A stretch of 64,000 nucleotides of DNA from Vermamoeba vermiformis (taxonomy: Eukaryota; Tubulinea; Echinamoebida), in assembly GCA_045837725.1 (NCBI GenBank), contig JBEWZL010000066.1, positions 186,001-250,000 on the forward strand. Direction: 5' to 3'. Made by a program: the position numbers and the translations under genes. Shown here one piece after another: positions 46,596-56,550 of the stretch; positions within the stretch are counted from its first letter, which is position 1; each line of letters starts with the position of its first letter. A model generated the notes under the pieces. That model worked only from the letters and a program-made list of their open reading frames with translations, had not been told where the DNA came from and searched no databases.

Positions 46596-48289
46596 TCACA
46601 TGGGGCGGAGGTTCTTTGCGTGTACTGGAGCATTTTGCAGGATATTCTCAATGCTGTGCACCATATAACTGCGTTAGTAGTGTAATCCGCTGACACATCC
46701 AACTCCGAAATTATTGCAATTTGTTAAAACTGCTAAATATACTTTGCTGAATGTAGCAATGCGAATTTAACCGGTTCTACTCACCGTTCGAGCACTGCAG
46801 GTGTTAGTTTGGACACTACTTTGAGTGCCTGCAAGTTCTCAGTCACCTGCTGCACGCGCGATGCTCCAGTAATGACCTGCCGAATGAAGTCAGTGTCGCG
46901 TCGATTGATTCATGAACGACTGGCCGTACCGTAGACACGTGTTCATTGCGGAGACACCACGCCAATGCGAGTTGAGCGGTGCTGCAGTCCAAGTCACGTG
47001 CGACTTCACTGAGGGCCTTGGTCTTCGCGATCACCGTGTTGTAATCGCGCTCTTCCAAGCCATTGATGCCTGCCACTGTTAGCGACAGTATTACCAAATT
47101 AGGCAAGTACCTTCGTTGTTGTAGAACTGATTCTTGAGCCAGGCCGAGGTCTCCAAGGCCAGTCTGGAGCCCTCCGGAATGCCGTCGTTGTACTTGCCTG
47201 GCACTGATCAGCACTCACTGATGATGACCAAATTAGGCAATTACGTACCGCTGAGCAGACCGCTGGCGAGTGGGGACCAGACGGTGAGTCCGAGGCCCTG
47301 TGACTGCGAGTAGAGGGGCAGATAGTCGCGCTCCACTTTGCTGCGACAGAACATGTTGTACTGCGGCTGTTCCATCAGCGGTGCAATCAGACCCAACTTG
47401 TCGGCCACCGTGCACGCCTCTTGCAGCTGTTGGGCATTCCACTCGCTCGTGCCCCAGTAGAACACTTTGCCCTAATTAGGCAAGTCAGTCGTGCGTGCAT
47501 GTACCGCGCACTTACCTGTCGGATCAGATCGTTCATGGCGCGCACAGTCTCTTCAATCGGCACACTGGGGTCCGGTCTGTGACAGAACAACAGATCTACG
47601 TAGTCGAGCTGGTGTAAGGGTCAGTTCAGTGAACAGTTCGTTCAGTGAATGAGTGCTTTACCTGCATGCGCGCCAGTGACTCGTGCAGCCCTTCAAAGAT
47701 GTGTTTGCTGCAACACTGTCAGCAATGGTACCACTAGCAACACTATATAACAGCACTATCGATACGCACCGCGAGAGACCCTTGTCATTGGGACCAGTAC
47801 GCCCCTCAGTGCCGAAGAACAGCTTGGTGCTGATCACTAAGCTCGATCGACGCCAGCCCGTCTTCTTGAGCACCGTGCCCATCACGCGCTCTGCATTGCC
47901 TTGCTGCATATAAGAGCTGTTAGATATATATATATCAATGGCTGTGCTCAGTACGCACTGAATAGCTCTCCGCATTGTCGAAGAAATTGACGCCAGCCTA
48001 GTATTGCAATACAACGCTTAGTCTCGTGCTAATATGACACTACAAGTGCGAGTGCGTACGTCATAGGCTGCTTTCATGCACTCAAAAGTGGCGTCTTCGT
48101 CTTTGACTTGACCGCCGTAAGTGATCCAAGCTCCGAGCGAGAGGCTGGACAATCTCAAGCCACTATATGAATATTAGCTTATTATTTGTAATTATGCACG
48201 CCCATTGAAATCATCCAACACTATTGCATTGAGTTGCAATCTTAGCTAGTGTCTTACGTCTTTCCCATGCGACGGTATTCCATGCTCAT
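46596..48289 (-). CDS. aldo-keto reductase, K+ channel beta-subunit type
   Basis: Multi-exon, about 340 residues. Start [11 protein letters not shown] joins [19 protein letters not shown]. The AKR tetrad is visible: Asp and Tyr in [19 protein letters not shown], Lys in [11 protein letters not shown] and His in [20 protein letters not shown]. The cofactor-binding part includes [55 protein letters not shown] and [15 protein letters not shown]. The sequence fits the Shaker beta-subunit/YghZ branch (AKR6/14). It would be an NADPH-dependent carbonyl reductase; whether it also binds a channel is unknown. Three introns contain TTGCCTAATTTGG-type boxes. Confidence 0.9.
47094..47103. promoter_or_regulatory. 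CArG-like box (TTGCCTAATTTGG on minus strand) in an AKR intron
   Basis: Lies in an intron of only about 41 nt. The 13-mer is repeated at 47228-47240 in the next intron and at 61643. Confidence 0.55.
47228..47237. promoter_or_regulatory. CArG-like box (TTGCCTAATTTGG on minus strand) in an AKR intron
   Basis: Second copy within the same gene, placed just after the GTACGT donor. Confidence 0.55.
47471..47480. promoter_or_regulatory. CArG-like box CCTAATTAGG at an AKR 3' splice site
   Basis: Perfect palindrome with the TTG flank on the minus strand; its TTAG forms the end of the intron. Confidence 0.5.
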
Positions 48290-48540
48290 TGTAGCAAAGG
48301 TGTAGTAATGTTATTATTATTGATAATAGCTAGGACGAGTGCTAGGCGTGGTAGTCAGTGGAAGGTTCGAATGAAAGTGCCAAGTTTGACGGCGATTACT
48401 TGTTTAATACAACGAGTGGTATGCACCATGATCGCTGTTTGATCAAACTCTATTAGACCAATCCTGCATTTGTAACATATTTGTACATATCAATACATCA
48501 CCAGCGAGTTGAGATCTGACAGAGGTTAACAAAAACAATA

Positions 48541-50034
48541 ATGCTGAAATGGACTATTGGTGTAAGTATTTTTTAGAGACCGATTCTTTATATTCAGAAG
48601 ATGTTGTATGATAATCAACTCAATTAACGGCAGTTGAATTTTACTAAAAAATAATTCTCAATATTTGGATCCACAGAAAATCGCATCTTTTCGCTTCAAC
48701 CGCGAGTACAAACGAAGCTTGGCACGTAATAATCAAGAGCGGCTAGACACTATGCGCGTGTTCTGGTGGACACAGTTCTACAACAACTACAAACGGCGCG
48801 TCAAAGAAAATCCTGCGTACCGCGAGAAAGATCTTACGTCGCTTGAAATTGACGGTAATACTGCGCAACATTAATATATAATGGCACGATAATACGAGCA
48901 CGTGTCCGAGGAGCAGTACTAATGGATATCATCCGTGCAGAGATGTGCGACACTGCGCGCGGTGACAAATTGCCACTGATGGAGCTGCGCAATCAAGTCT
49001 ACATGAATCTCGATGAGCAGATTAATACCATATTTGGACATATCTGTGCCAGCGGAGGTCTCAATCCCTATCCCAAACCAGTCTATCGCATTGGTGAGAA
49101 GCGCTACGAGTACGATCAAGTGACCGATGCTGCCATTGAGAATGAGCTCAAAAAACAATTTCTATATAAGGAAATTGAAGTGTACAACCCTGGTGTAGAA
49201 CTGCCGCACCCTGACGGATTCAGTCTCGTCGTCAAAAAGAGTGCCATCGATCATCCTGCTGCTGGCTATGGCGTGTACGTCAAGGGCGGTGAGTTTCCTA
49301 ATTAGGAATAGACCTGAGCTAATGGCCAAATATAGAAATACTGCCCGGCACGGTGATTGGCTTCTACCCTGGCACAGTGTATTTCCCGCAAGACATCACC
49401 GAGTCGGTGGTGCACGAGAATGAATATCTCGTCGGGAGATATGACGGCGTGGTGATCGATGGCCGCATGTGGGACCGACGCGCGGAACAACTGCACCGCG
49501 AGATACGCAATCTCCAATACGCCTCAGGTACGTGCTGATTACTGAGAATGTGACAGGTGTCAAATCACTGACAGGTGTCACGTGCCAGGGATGACACCCG
49601 ACCTCAGTTCACTGAACAAGTTCCGCAATCCCTACGCAATCGCGAATTACATCAATCACCCGCCACGTGATCAGCTCAAGCGCGTGAATGCCTTCTTGTA
49701 CCAATACGACTACCCCGCTGACATGTACGGCGAGTGCTGCACTTTGACATCTGTTCACTGAACTCACGTGTTGCTCACTAGGCCCGAAGAATTCAAGCAA
49801 TATATTCCGCACGAATTCTTCAAAGCTCCGAATGTGCTGTGGGCTCGTGATGACGTCACCATGTTTGGCATGGTCTGTGTGGCACGCCGTCGCATCAAAG
49901 ACGAAGAACTGTTCGTGAACTACAGACTCAATCCCGCCAATCCCTATCCTGACTGGTACGCGCAGCCTGATGAGCTCGAAGCGAAACGACGCTGGGGCAA
50001 ACTCAGTCGGTGGTGGAGACCTCCGCGCCTGTAA
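48541..50034 (+). CDS. SETD9-like SET-domain protein
   Basis: Multi-exon, about 390 residues. Start MLKWTIG joins KIASFRFNREYKRSLARNNQ. After an N-terminal helical part comes a SET domain: AAGYGVYVKGEILPGTVIGF, YPGTVYFPQDITES, YLVGRYDGVVIDGRMWDRRA, NPYAIANYINHPP (the NHS-like Asn/His loop) and EELFVNYRLNPANPYPDWY (ELFxNY, the catalytic Tyr region). The order and the YPGTVY block match SETD9. SET proteins transfer methyl groups from SAM to lysine; no substrate is established for SETD9. The start is 251 bp from the divergent AKR start. Confidence 0.85.
49295..49308. promoter_or_regulatory. MCM1-like box TTTCCTAATTAGGAA in a SETD9-like intron
   Basis: Near-perfect match to the classical yeast MCM1 palindrome. 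It sits immediately after the GTGAGT donor. Confidence 0.55.
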
Positions 50035-50764
50035 TAAAGCACCGTCAACACTCAGCTAACTGTCTTGCTAGACCTCATAGAGTGCCGTTCATTTGCACTG
50101 TGTACCAGTCGGAGATAACGTTGAAATTCCGCGTCACGTGACAAACCAAACTCCGATCTGTGTCAAAACAGAGAGTTAACCGTATAATTTAGTCCAAACA
50201 GTCAAACACACCACTGCTAATACAGATGTGCTGAGTACTCATCTCTGGCTGCACTTACTTGATCGAGGTCGTTAAGGGTTGGCTGGGCTACGAAAGTGAG
50301 CATTCACCGGAGTTAAATCAATTATTGATATATTAATTATGTAATATTACAAGCCACGGAATGCTCGTCCTGAGGAGCAGAAGACTCGTTGCAAGATCGA
50401 GATCGAATGATTAAGAACAGCGACGACGATTCAAGCGAGAGCGATCCATAAATACAGACAACACAACACGTTATTAATATGCTATTGTATCATATGATAT
50501 AATGATTGAACTGCGGGATCGAGTGGCGCGTTGTGTTGATGACAAGCGTTAAGCCCAAACATCATCGATGAGGCTAGCACTTTGACTACGCAACGTACCA
50601 GCGATCATACTATAGTTTATAATAAATGCTTAATACTACGACTCTTGTCTGATGCTCACACAGTCAATTTCGAAAACAGAAAAAACGAAACGAAAGCAGT
50701 ATTATTGTTTAATTATAGCGCACTGCACCACCACAACTGCGTCAATTATAGTCGCGTATATATA
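50035..50764. other. intergenic region upstream of the LEA2-type gene
   Basis: About 730 bp between two plus-strand genes, one of the longest gaps here. No coding segment with family resemblance, tRNA or repeat was recognised. A 5' UTR exon could lie within it. Confidence 0.45.
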
Positions 50765-51617
50765 ATGCAGCGTTATATTGTCGAAGAAGAGGATGTGCAC
50801 AGCATCGAAGAGAGGAGTCTGATCAACTCTGACGTCAACGAGGCAGATGTGATCATGCGCAAATATTTGAAAGAGAGGAAGCAAATGGAGCACGTATTGT
50901 AAGTATCAGTGCTCGTAAATACAGATATCAGTGCTCGCGGATGTCGATCGGCTCTAATGTCCCCTCGCCAGTGCCCTCAAGTTCGTACTCGTGCTCTCCA
51001 TTGCCCTCACCTTCGCCGTGGCAATGATCTTGTTCTTTCCACAAGTGCCTGCTGTCTACGTGTTCAATGGCGTCTATCGCAATGCTTCATTCGACTTCAC
51101 TGGCCCGGTGCCCAGGGGCTCGGTCATCATTCAGGTCAGTATTGCCTTATTTGGTAGTATGTTGTCTAACACCGTGCAGTTCGATGTGGTGCTGTCAGTG
51201 ACCAATTACTTGCCCATCACTTTGCAGCATCTAGATCTCGTCATGCGCTTCCACAGCTTGGCGATTGGTGTCGTGGAGCTGAACAACTACAAGCTGTTCC
51301 ACGACACGGTCAAACTGCCGCAGAATATTCTGTTTGACTCGCACAACATCAGCTTCAAAGAGCAAGAGGCGCTGCAGGACTTGGAACTCTTGGCGAGTGA
51401 CTTGCTCAAGGGCCAGATCGAGCTCAATTTTGCTGGTGTAGCGCAACTGTCAATACTCGGCATACCTTTCTCATTCGAATACTATCGCGAGGCACCTGTT
51501 GACTGGATTGACTTCTTTGTCAACAACACGGAGTCAAATCCGAATCAGAGCAACAAATACGCGCAGTTATTCGCGCCAGTGCTGAGTGGTGCGCAACCAG
51601 CGAGCATTGCCTATTGA
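50765..51617 (+). CDS. LEA2/TMEM106-type single-pass membrane protein
   Basis: Three exons, about 250 residues. It starts MQRYIVEEEDVHSIEERSLI, a cytosolic acidic segment. A transmembrane helix ALKFVLVLSIALTFAVAMIL follows, then a lumenal or extracellular beta-sandwich: FDVVLSVTNYLPITLQHLDL, SLAIGVVELNNYKLFHDTVK and LLKGQIELNFAGVAQLSILG. This order (helix, then 'sVtNpN'-like strand pairs) fits the LEA_2/WHy fold found in NDR1-like plant proteins and TMEM106. The C-terminus is Asn/Ser-rich. Role unknown; relatives act in lysosomes or lipid/stress biology. The second intron carries a TTGCCTTATTTGG box. Confidence 0.65.
51143..51157. promoter_or_regulatory. CArG-like box TTGCCTTATTTGG in a LEA2-type gene intron
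   Basis: Same 13-mer as at 38242 in GPAA1; both sit in the first half of short introns. Confidence 0.55.
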
Positions 51618-51724
51618 CCTAAACACTAGCGGGACTAGTACTGTACATATTATCATCTCCGTTGTATTATTTAAATATTGCGTTATCTAAAAGAGTTTTG
51701 TTTATTATTATAGCGTTGTATTAT

Positions 51725-53493
51725 TTAATGGTGTTTCTTCTTCTTTTTGACGTTCTCTTCGTCGCCATTGTCATCATCTTCGTGCTTGCGCTTCTTGCTC
51801 TTCTTCTCTTCACCATTATCCTCTTGTTCGTCGCGCTTCTTCTTCTTGTCCTTCTTATCTTTCTTATCCTTCTTGTCTTTCTTGTCCTTCTTCTCTTTGT
51901 GCTCAGCAGGGGCTGGAGGTTCAACTTCCATCTCACCCAGTGTCGAGTCAGCAGCAGCGTTGTAAGTGCCAGCAGTAGAGCCTTGAGCGGGCTTGTCGTA
52001 CTTCTTCTTTTGCTTGCCAGTGGGGGTCTTGCTCATGGTGGTGGTGAAGTCACCCTCCAACTGTCGCATGCGCAGCTGTACTTGTTCCAGACCATCAGCA
52101 CCGACGGGCTTGGTGTCCTTGTCACCGAGCGCATCGACTCTGATTGCCAGTGCGGCCTTGTTGGCGAGCACACGAGAGATCTTGCCCTTGAACTTGGGGG
52201 CAGTTTGACCGACCAATGAGGCGTGGTAGATGAGACCGTACTTGGGGGTCTGTTTCTTGGCCTTGAGGGCGCGGAACAGAGCCTTTTCGGCACCCAAGAT
52301 CTGCACGGTGCTAGCGGGGTGCTTGGCCAAGTTGAGCAGACTGCCTGCGTGCGCAATCAAACGAGCTCCAACGAGTTCACCGACGAGCACGGTCAAGTTG
52401 GGGGCAATGGCGCGCATTCTGTTCTTGACGTACTCGTACAACTGTTCACGATAGGTGCTCACTTCGAGGACTTGATCGCACAGCTCTACGATGTGATCGA
52501 CGTCTTCTTGACTGATGTCAGTACCCATGCTCACTTGAGCGGCGGCGCGGATCTCATCGGCAACACCTTCTTCGACAACACGGTTCAACTCAGCCTTGGC
52601 GATCTGAGTGCGGGGACCTAATTGCTTGACGACCTTGGCGAACTGAATGTTGTCGGTGATCACCTTGGCCAATTCGGGGAAGTGCAAGCCGTACCACTCC
52701 TTGACGCGCATGCTGTATGTGTTGATTTCTTTGTCAAGATCGTCCAACAACGCTGCACAATCGTTAGTGTCGGTATTAAAATCGGACAGTGTACTGTTAA
52801 TATGATGCTTGTTCTCGTTGCAAAAAAAAGACTTGATTACTTACAGATCGCTTGCACGATCATAACGTCAACCTTGTCAGGGCTGAACTTGATCTTGTAA
52901 CGAGAGAGAGAGTGAGAGAGACCCAAAGCCATAGCGTGCAAGTCACTGTCAGACATGTTCTCAGAGATGAGGTTGTTGAGTTGAAAACGGATGCAGCGCA
53001 TCAACTCCATAACACTATCGTCGTGGACGGTTTCAATGCTCAATTTTTCACGAATAACAGTCTTCAATTTAGCATCAGCGACGGCCAATTTCTCACCAAG
53101 CTTCTTCTCTGCAACAGTCTTCTGCAAGAATTTTTTCAAGTTCTTGCTCAGCTTGCCTTCGTTGATCGCGGTAGCCGCTGCCAAAGCATCAGCGGTATCC
53201 TCGAATTTCTTGAAAGCCTGTAGAGATACACTATTTATGTGTTAAGGATAATTAGGCAGGTTTGGTATTTTAATAAATAATTAATCTATTTTTCTGTTGG
53301 GATTTGGATACGTTTTCTTGGCGCCTTCGACGTTCTTGAATGAATCGAACAATCCATCAGCATTTTCGAGCTTGCCATCATCGTGGAGCTTAAAGAGGGC
53401 AAAGCCAGCTGATCGGATTTTGAATCAGCGATGGGAAGATTGGGATTCGTTTTTATAGTGAAACTTACCAGGTGTTTCAAAAAGAACTAACAT
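51725..53493 (-). CDS. NOP58: NOP58 (NOP5), box C/D snoRNP core protein
   Basis: Four exons, about 520 residues. Start MLVLFETP, then the NOP5 N-terminal domain, AVADAKLKTVIREKLSIETV, ALGLSHSLSRYKIKFSPDKV and a coiled coil (LLDDLDKEINTYSMRVKEWY). The Nop domain holds the strict signature VGELVGARLIAHAGSLLNLA followed by KHPASTVQILGAEKALFRAL and GLIYHASLVGQTAPKFKGKI, which grips the C/D RNA and 15.5K protein. The tail has KKD/KKE repeats typical of nucleolar proteins. NOP58 builds 2'-O-methylation snoRNPs. No snoRNA was recognised in its introns. Codon use is biased as in 14-3-3. Confidence 0.96.
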
Positions 53494-53666
53494 ATTTTTG
53501 TTTTGTTTTGTTGAGTTGCGAGAAGAGGCCAAGAACAATTGGTCACTGTTCGATCTTGGTTTATCGCCAATTTTTTGCCTCCCGAGTTTCGCGATCTGAG
53601 GGAGGCAGTATGGATCCAAGGCAGTTAATTTACAATAAGGTATTTATATATAAACACTATAGTACA

Positions 53667-54865
53667 TTAGTAGGACTCTTCCTTCTTATCTGGCGAGAAC
53701 TGAAAAGCATTCGGATCTTCTTCTGAAGGTCGACGCACATAACCCACGTAAGTCGGGAATGCACCTGCCATGCGTTAATACGATGTATTTGTAGTATAAT
53801 TATGATAGGCACTACTTACATGATTCGCGACGACCATACACGACGCGCTCGTTCTTCCAGAATGCGAGGGGCTGGATGCGTCTTCTTCTGCTGCGTCGAG
53901 CTCCGGGTGTCTTGTTGGGTGGCGACTGCAACTCTTCAACAACGTACTTGTCGGACACCTCTTTCGTCTTCTTCTTGGGGGCAGCACGAAGTCGCTTGGT
54001 CTTAGTGTGAGGCTTGTTAATCTCGTTCTCTTTGTCGCTCTCGTCGCTCATCAGGTGCGCATCCACATCGTGCTCAATGGGCTCGTAGTCATCCTCGGCA
54101 GCCATAGAGGCATCAAAATCGAGCTTTTTGGCCAGTGAATTGTCTGCAACGAGTGGCGAAGAGTGGCGAGTGAGTGCTGTGACTTCAGTGCGACCACTGC
54201 GCGGTGACTCCAGATCTGCGCTGCGTACAGTGATCGGTGTGGCGAGTGAGGACTTAACCTTGCTCACTACACTCTCAGGTGAGGCCACTATAGCGTTGTA
54301 TTAGTTAACGAAGCATAGAATTGAAAAGGGCGTACTAGGCGAGGGTTCAGGTGCAGGCTCGTCATACTCTTCGTCGAGCGCCATCATCGACTGCTCGTGC
54401 TCTTCAATGGGCTCGTCCATGGCCTCATCGATCTGTTCCTCTTCGCTGGCTGCGACTTCTTCAATCTCTGAATAGTATTCTTCTTCTGAGTCGCTGGGAA
54501 CAACAGACTTCGTGTCTTCCTCAGCTAATGAAAATTATGAGTTTATATCGCGACACTTCACACTGTACTAACCATATATCAATCGAGCATTCAGGATAAA
54601 GTCTTCTGGATCGTCAAACAAACCATCCGGAGTCTTCTTCAGACAGTTTCGTTTGTCCACCCCAACAATAATTTTTCTGTTATAAGGTAAGTTCATATTT
54701 AATATTAAGTGTTCAATCAGTACCTTTTTTTGGCATTTTCGAGCCAGGTTTTCTGGTTGCAGTAGAGGTTAGATTTGTTTTTTAAAAGGCCAAGCTACTT
54801 ACTTTTGATGGCGTTAAATTAACCCCAATAATGCTAGATCTTCGCATGCTAACTCTACGCGACAT
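53667..54865 (-). CDS. CENP-C/Mif2-like centromere protein, short form
   Basis: Multi-exon, about 330 residues, mostly disordered and acidic. It starts MSRRVSMRRSSIIGVNLTPS. The diagnostic CENP-C motif is GARRSRRRRIQPLAFWKNER then VVYGRR, which binds the CENP-A nucleosome (RRSxR...PLxyWxxE). Upstream are TPDGLFDDPEDFILNARLIY and acidic repeats. Downstream only about 35 residues remain (GAFPTYVGYVRRPSEEDPNA ... KEESY), so the usual C-terminal cupin dimerisation domain is absent from this locus. The gene starts 116 bp from the divergent APC13 gene. The exon 2-3 join near 54.70 kb is uncertain. Confidence 0.75.
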
Positions 54866-54981
54866 TGTGGTGTGTAGTCTCGCTCGTTCGAATGAATAAC
54901 ATTGTAACGGACGAATGTTTTTGTTTAAAAAAAAATGGCGGGCAAAAAAAAACAAATTAGTTCCACACAAGACAAGTTACC

Positions 54982-55346
54982 ATGGTGAGTTACTATGTAA
55001 GCTGTTATGATCAGGACGCTAACGTTCCGCAGGATGGCGATTTCACATACCTCCATCGTTCACGCATACTGCTGGATATAGTTTCGGAGGACTGGGCGAA
55101 AGACAAGCTGCCCGAAGAAGATATATTGGTGCGCAAGGACATGCACGGCATGCTAGATATTGATGAGGATAGTAAGTATTGAGAATTGATAAAATTGTAT
55201 TATTTTTCCTAATCCTAATTGGATTAATTTCTGTTATTATTTCAACGGTCTACTTTAGAATTAATTTGTTATGAATAGGACTCTTCGGAGCTAAAGTAGA
55301 AGAAGAAATTTGGACAGATCTTAATCACGCAGCCTTCGATCAGTAG
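54982..55346 (+). CDS. APC13: anaphase-promoting complex subunit 13
   Basis: Two exons, about 87 residues. Start MVSYYVSCYDQDANVPQDGD then TYLHRSRILLDIVSEDWAKD, KLPEEDILVRKDMH and, in exon 2, KVEEEIWTDLNHAAFDQ. This fits APC13/SWM1 (RDGRILDLIDDAWREDKLPYEDV...WTDL), an inter-subunit strap that stabilises TPR subunits of the APC/C ubiquitin ligase. Small size is normal for the family. The intron ends ATAG, splitting an Arg codon. Confidence 0.8.
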
Positions 55347-55428
55347 CTCGTCCCCCTGTAATTATTACCGCGAAATGTACATATGTTTATTTGCTAGTTA
55401 AATCGTTATTATGAACATGTGGTGACTT

Positions 55429-56380
55429 CTACTCGTGTTGTTCTTGATCTTCAGGTGCCACCAAGTCAGGGTGAGCAGCAGCGAGTTCCTTGTCGAGTTG
55501 ACGGAACGAGAAGGTGTCCTTAATCGACTGATCGTGTGCCTTGTAGTCGAGTTGAATGGACTCGGGCAAGCTCAGCGTGCTGTACAAACAGGTTAGTGCT
55601 CAGCGGACAGCAGTGCCAACACCACTCGCTTACCGTCGAATAGCCTCGTGCAGCTTGTTCTTCTGCGGCGAGTCCTCAGCAGTCTTGTTCCAAATCGCAA
55701 TGATGTCCTCTTGATAGCGCGTGCTGACCACCACGCCGCACACCTCGTCCATCACTTCGAACTGTTGGCCCACGAATGCGAGCACCAAGTCCTCCCAGTA
55801 CTTGGAGGCCAATCGCTTCTTCTTCGGCAGTCGCAATATGAACTTGCCTCCGCGCTTGTTCTCGTCGTCCTGCCACATCTCAGTCTCTGCGTACAACACC
55901 AGACAAATGGCTTACCTCCCACATCGGTCTAATGCCTGAGCGGAACAAATGATAATCGCAACTATATTGCAGGTCATTGGGGCGTATTAAATGATTGTAG
56001 TAGGCCCAGAAGTCTTCTACCTGTCAAGAGGAAATTTAAAAATTTAAATAATTATTTTATTTAATTATTTTCACTGCGTTATTATTCATAATACGTTATT
56101 ACATGTGATAATCGTGATGGGTAATGTTATTATTAATTTTAAAATTCTTACCGTGGAGAAAGAGCCGATCTTTTTAATATTTTTTTCGTAACTCTCTTGG
56201 CTTCTTGCACCACCTTGTTGACGGCGCACAAAATAAAACGTATATTTGGTCTTTAAGGGGTGTTTTTCGAGCTCCTCCCTATTACATAAAAATAATTAAT
56301 AATTACGCCATTAGCAAAGAGTTGATCAACCTTCTGCTAGCTGCTTCTTGAGAGTCCGTCTTATTGTTAGTGTCAGCCAT
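55429..56380 (-). CDS. EIF4E2: class II eIF4E (4EHP/eIF4E2) cap-binding protein
   Basis: Multi-exon, about 240 residues. It starts MADTNNKTDSQEAAS. The fold is clear: HPLKTKYTFYFVRRQQGG, SQESYEKNIKKIGSFSTVED, FWAYYNHLIRP, PMWE (cap-stacking Trp kept), NKRGGKFILRLPKKK and EVCGVVVSTRYQEDIIAIWN. At the two class-defining positions (Trp43 and Trp56 in human eIF4E) it has aromatic Tyr instead, as in 4EHP. Such proteins bind the cap weakly and repress translation with GIGYF/NOT partners. An extra ETEMWQDD segment sits between the cap-stacking Trp and the KRGG turn, near an exon junction. Confidence 0.88.
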
Positions 56381-56550
56381 GAGATGTGCTCGTATTGTAG
56401 TGTACAGTGATGATAAACTTATTGTGTGTTGATTATTGCGTCCACCATTTTTCCTGTCCACAAAACTCTAAGAACAGGGCACTCTAATGTCCGTTACAAG
56501 AATACTCATGTGGTATTATTTATTGCATGTATGGAGTATGTACATTGATG

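Noticed and set aside
51725-53493. snoRNA genes in NOP58 introns
   Set aside because: snoRNAs often sit in introns of snoRNP genes, but I could not find a convincing box C/box D pair in these short introns.
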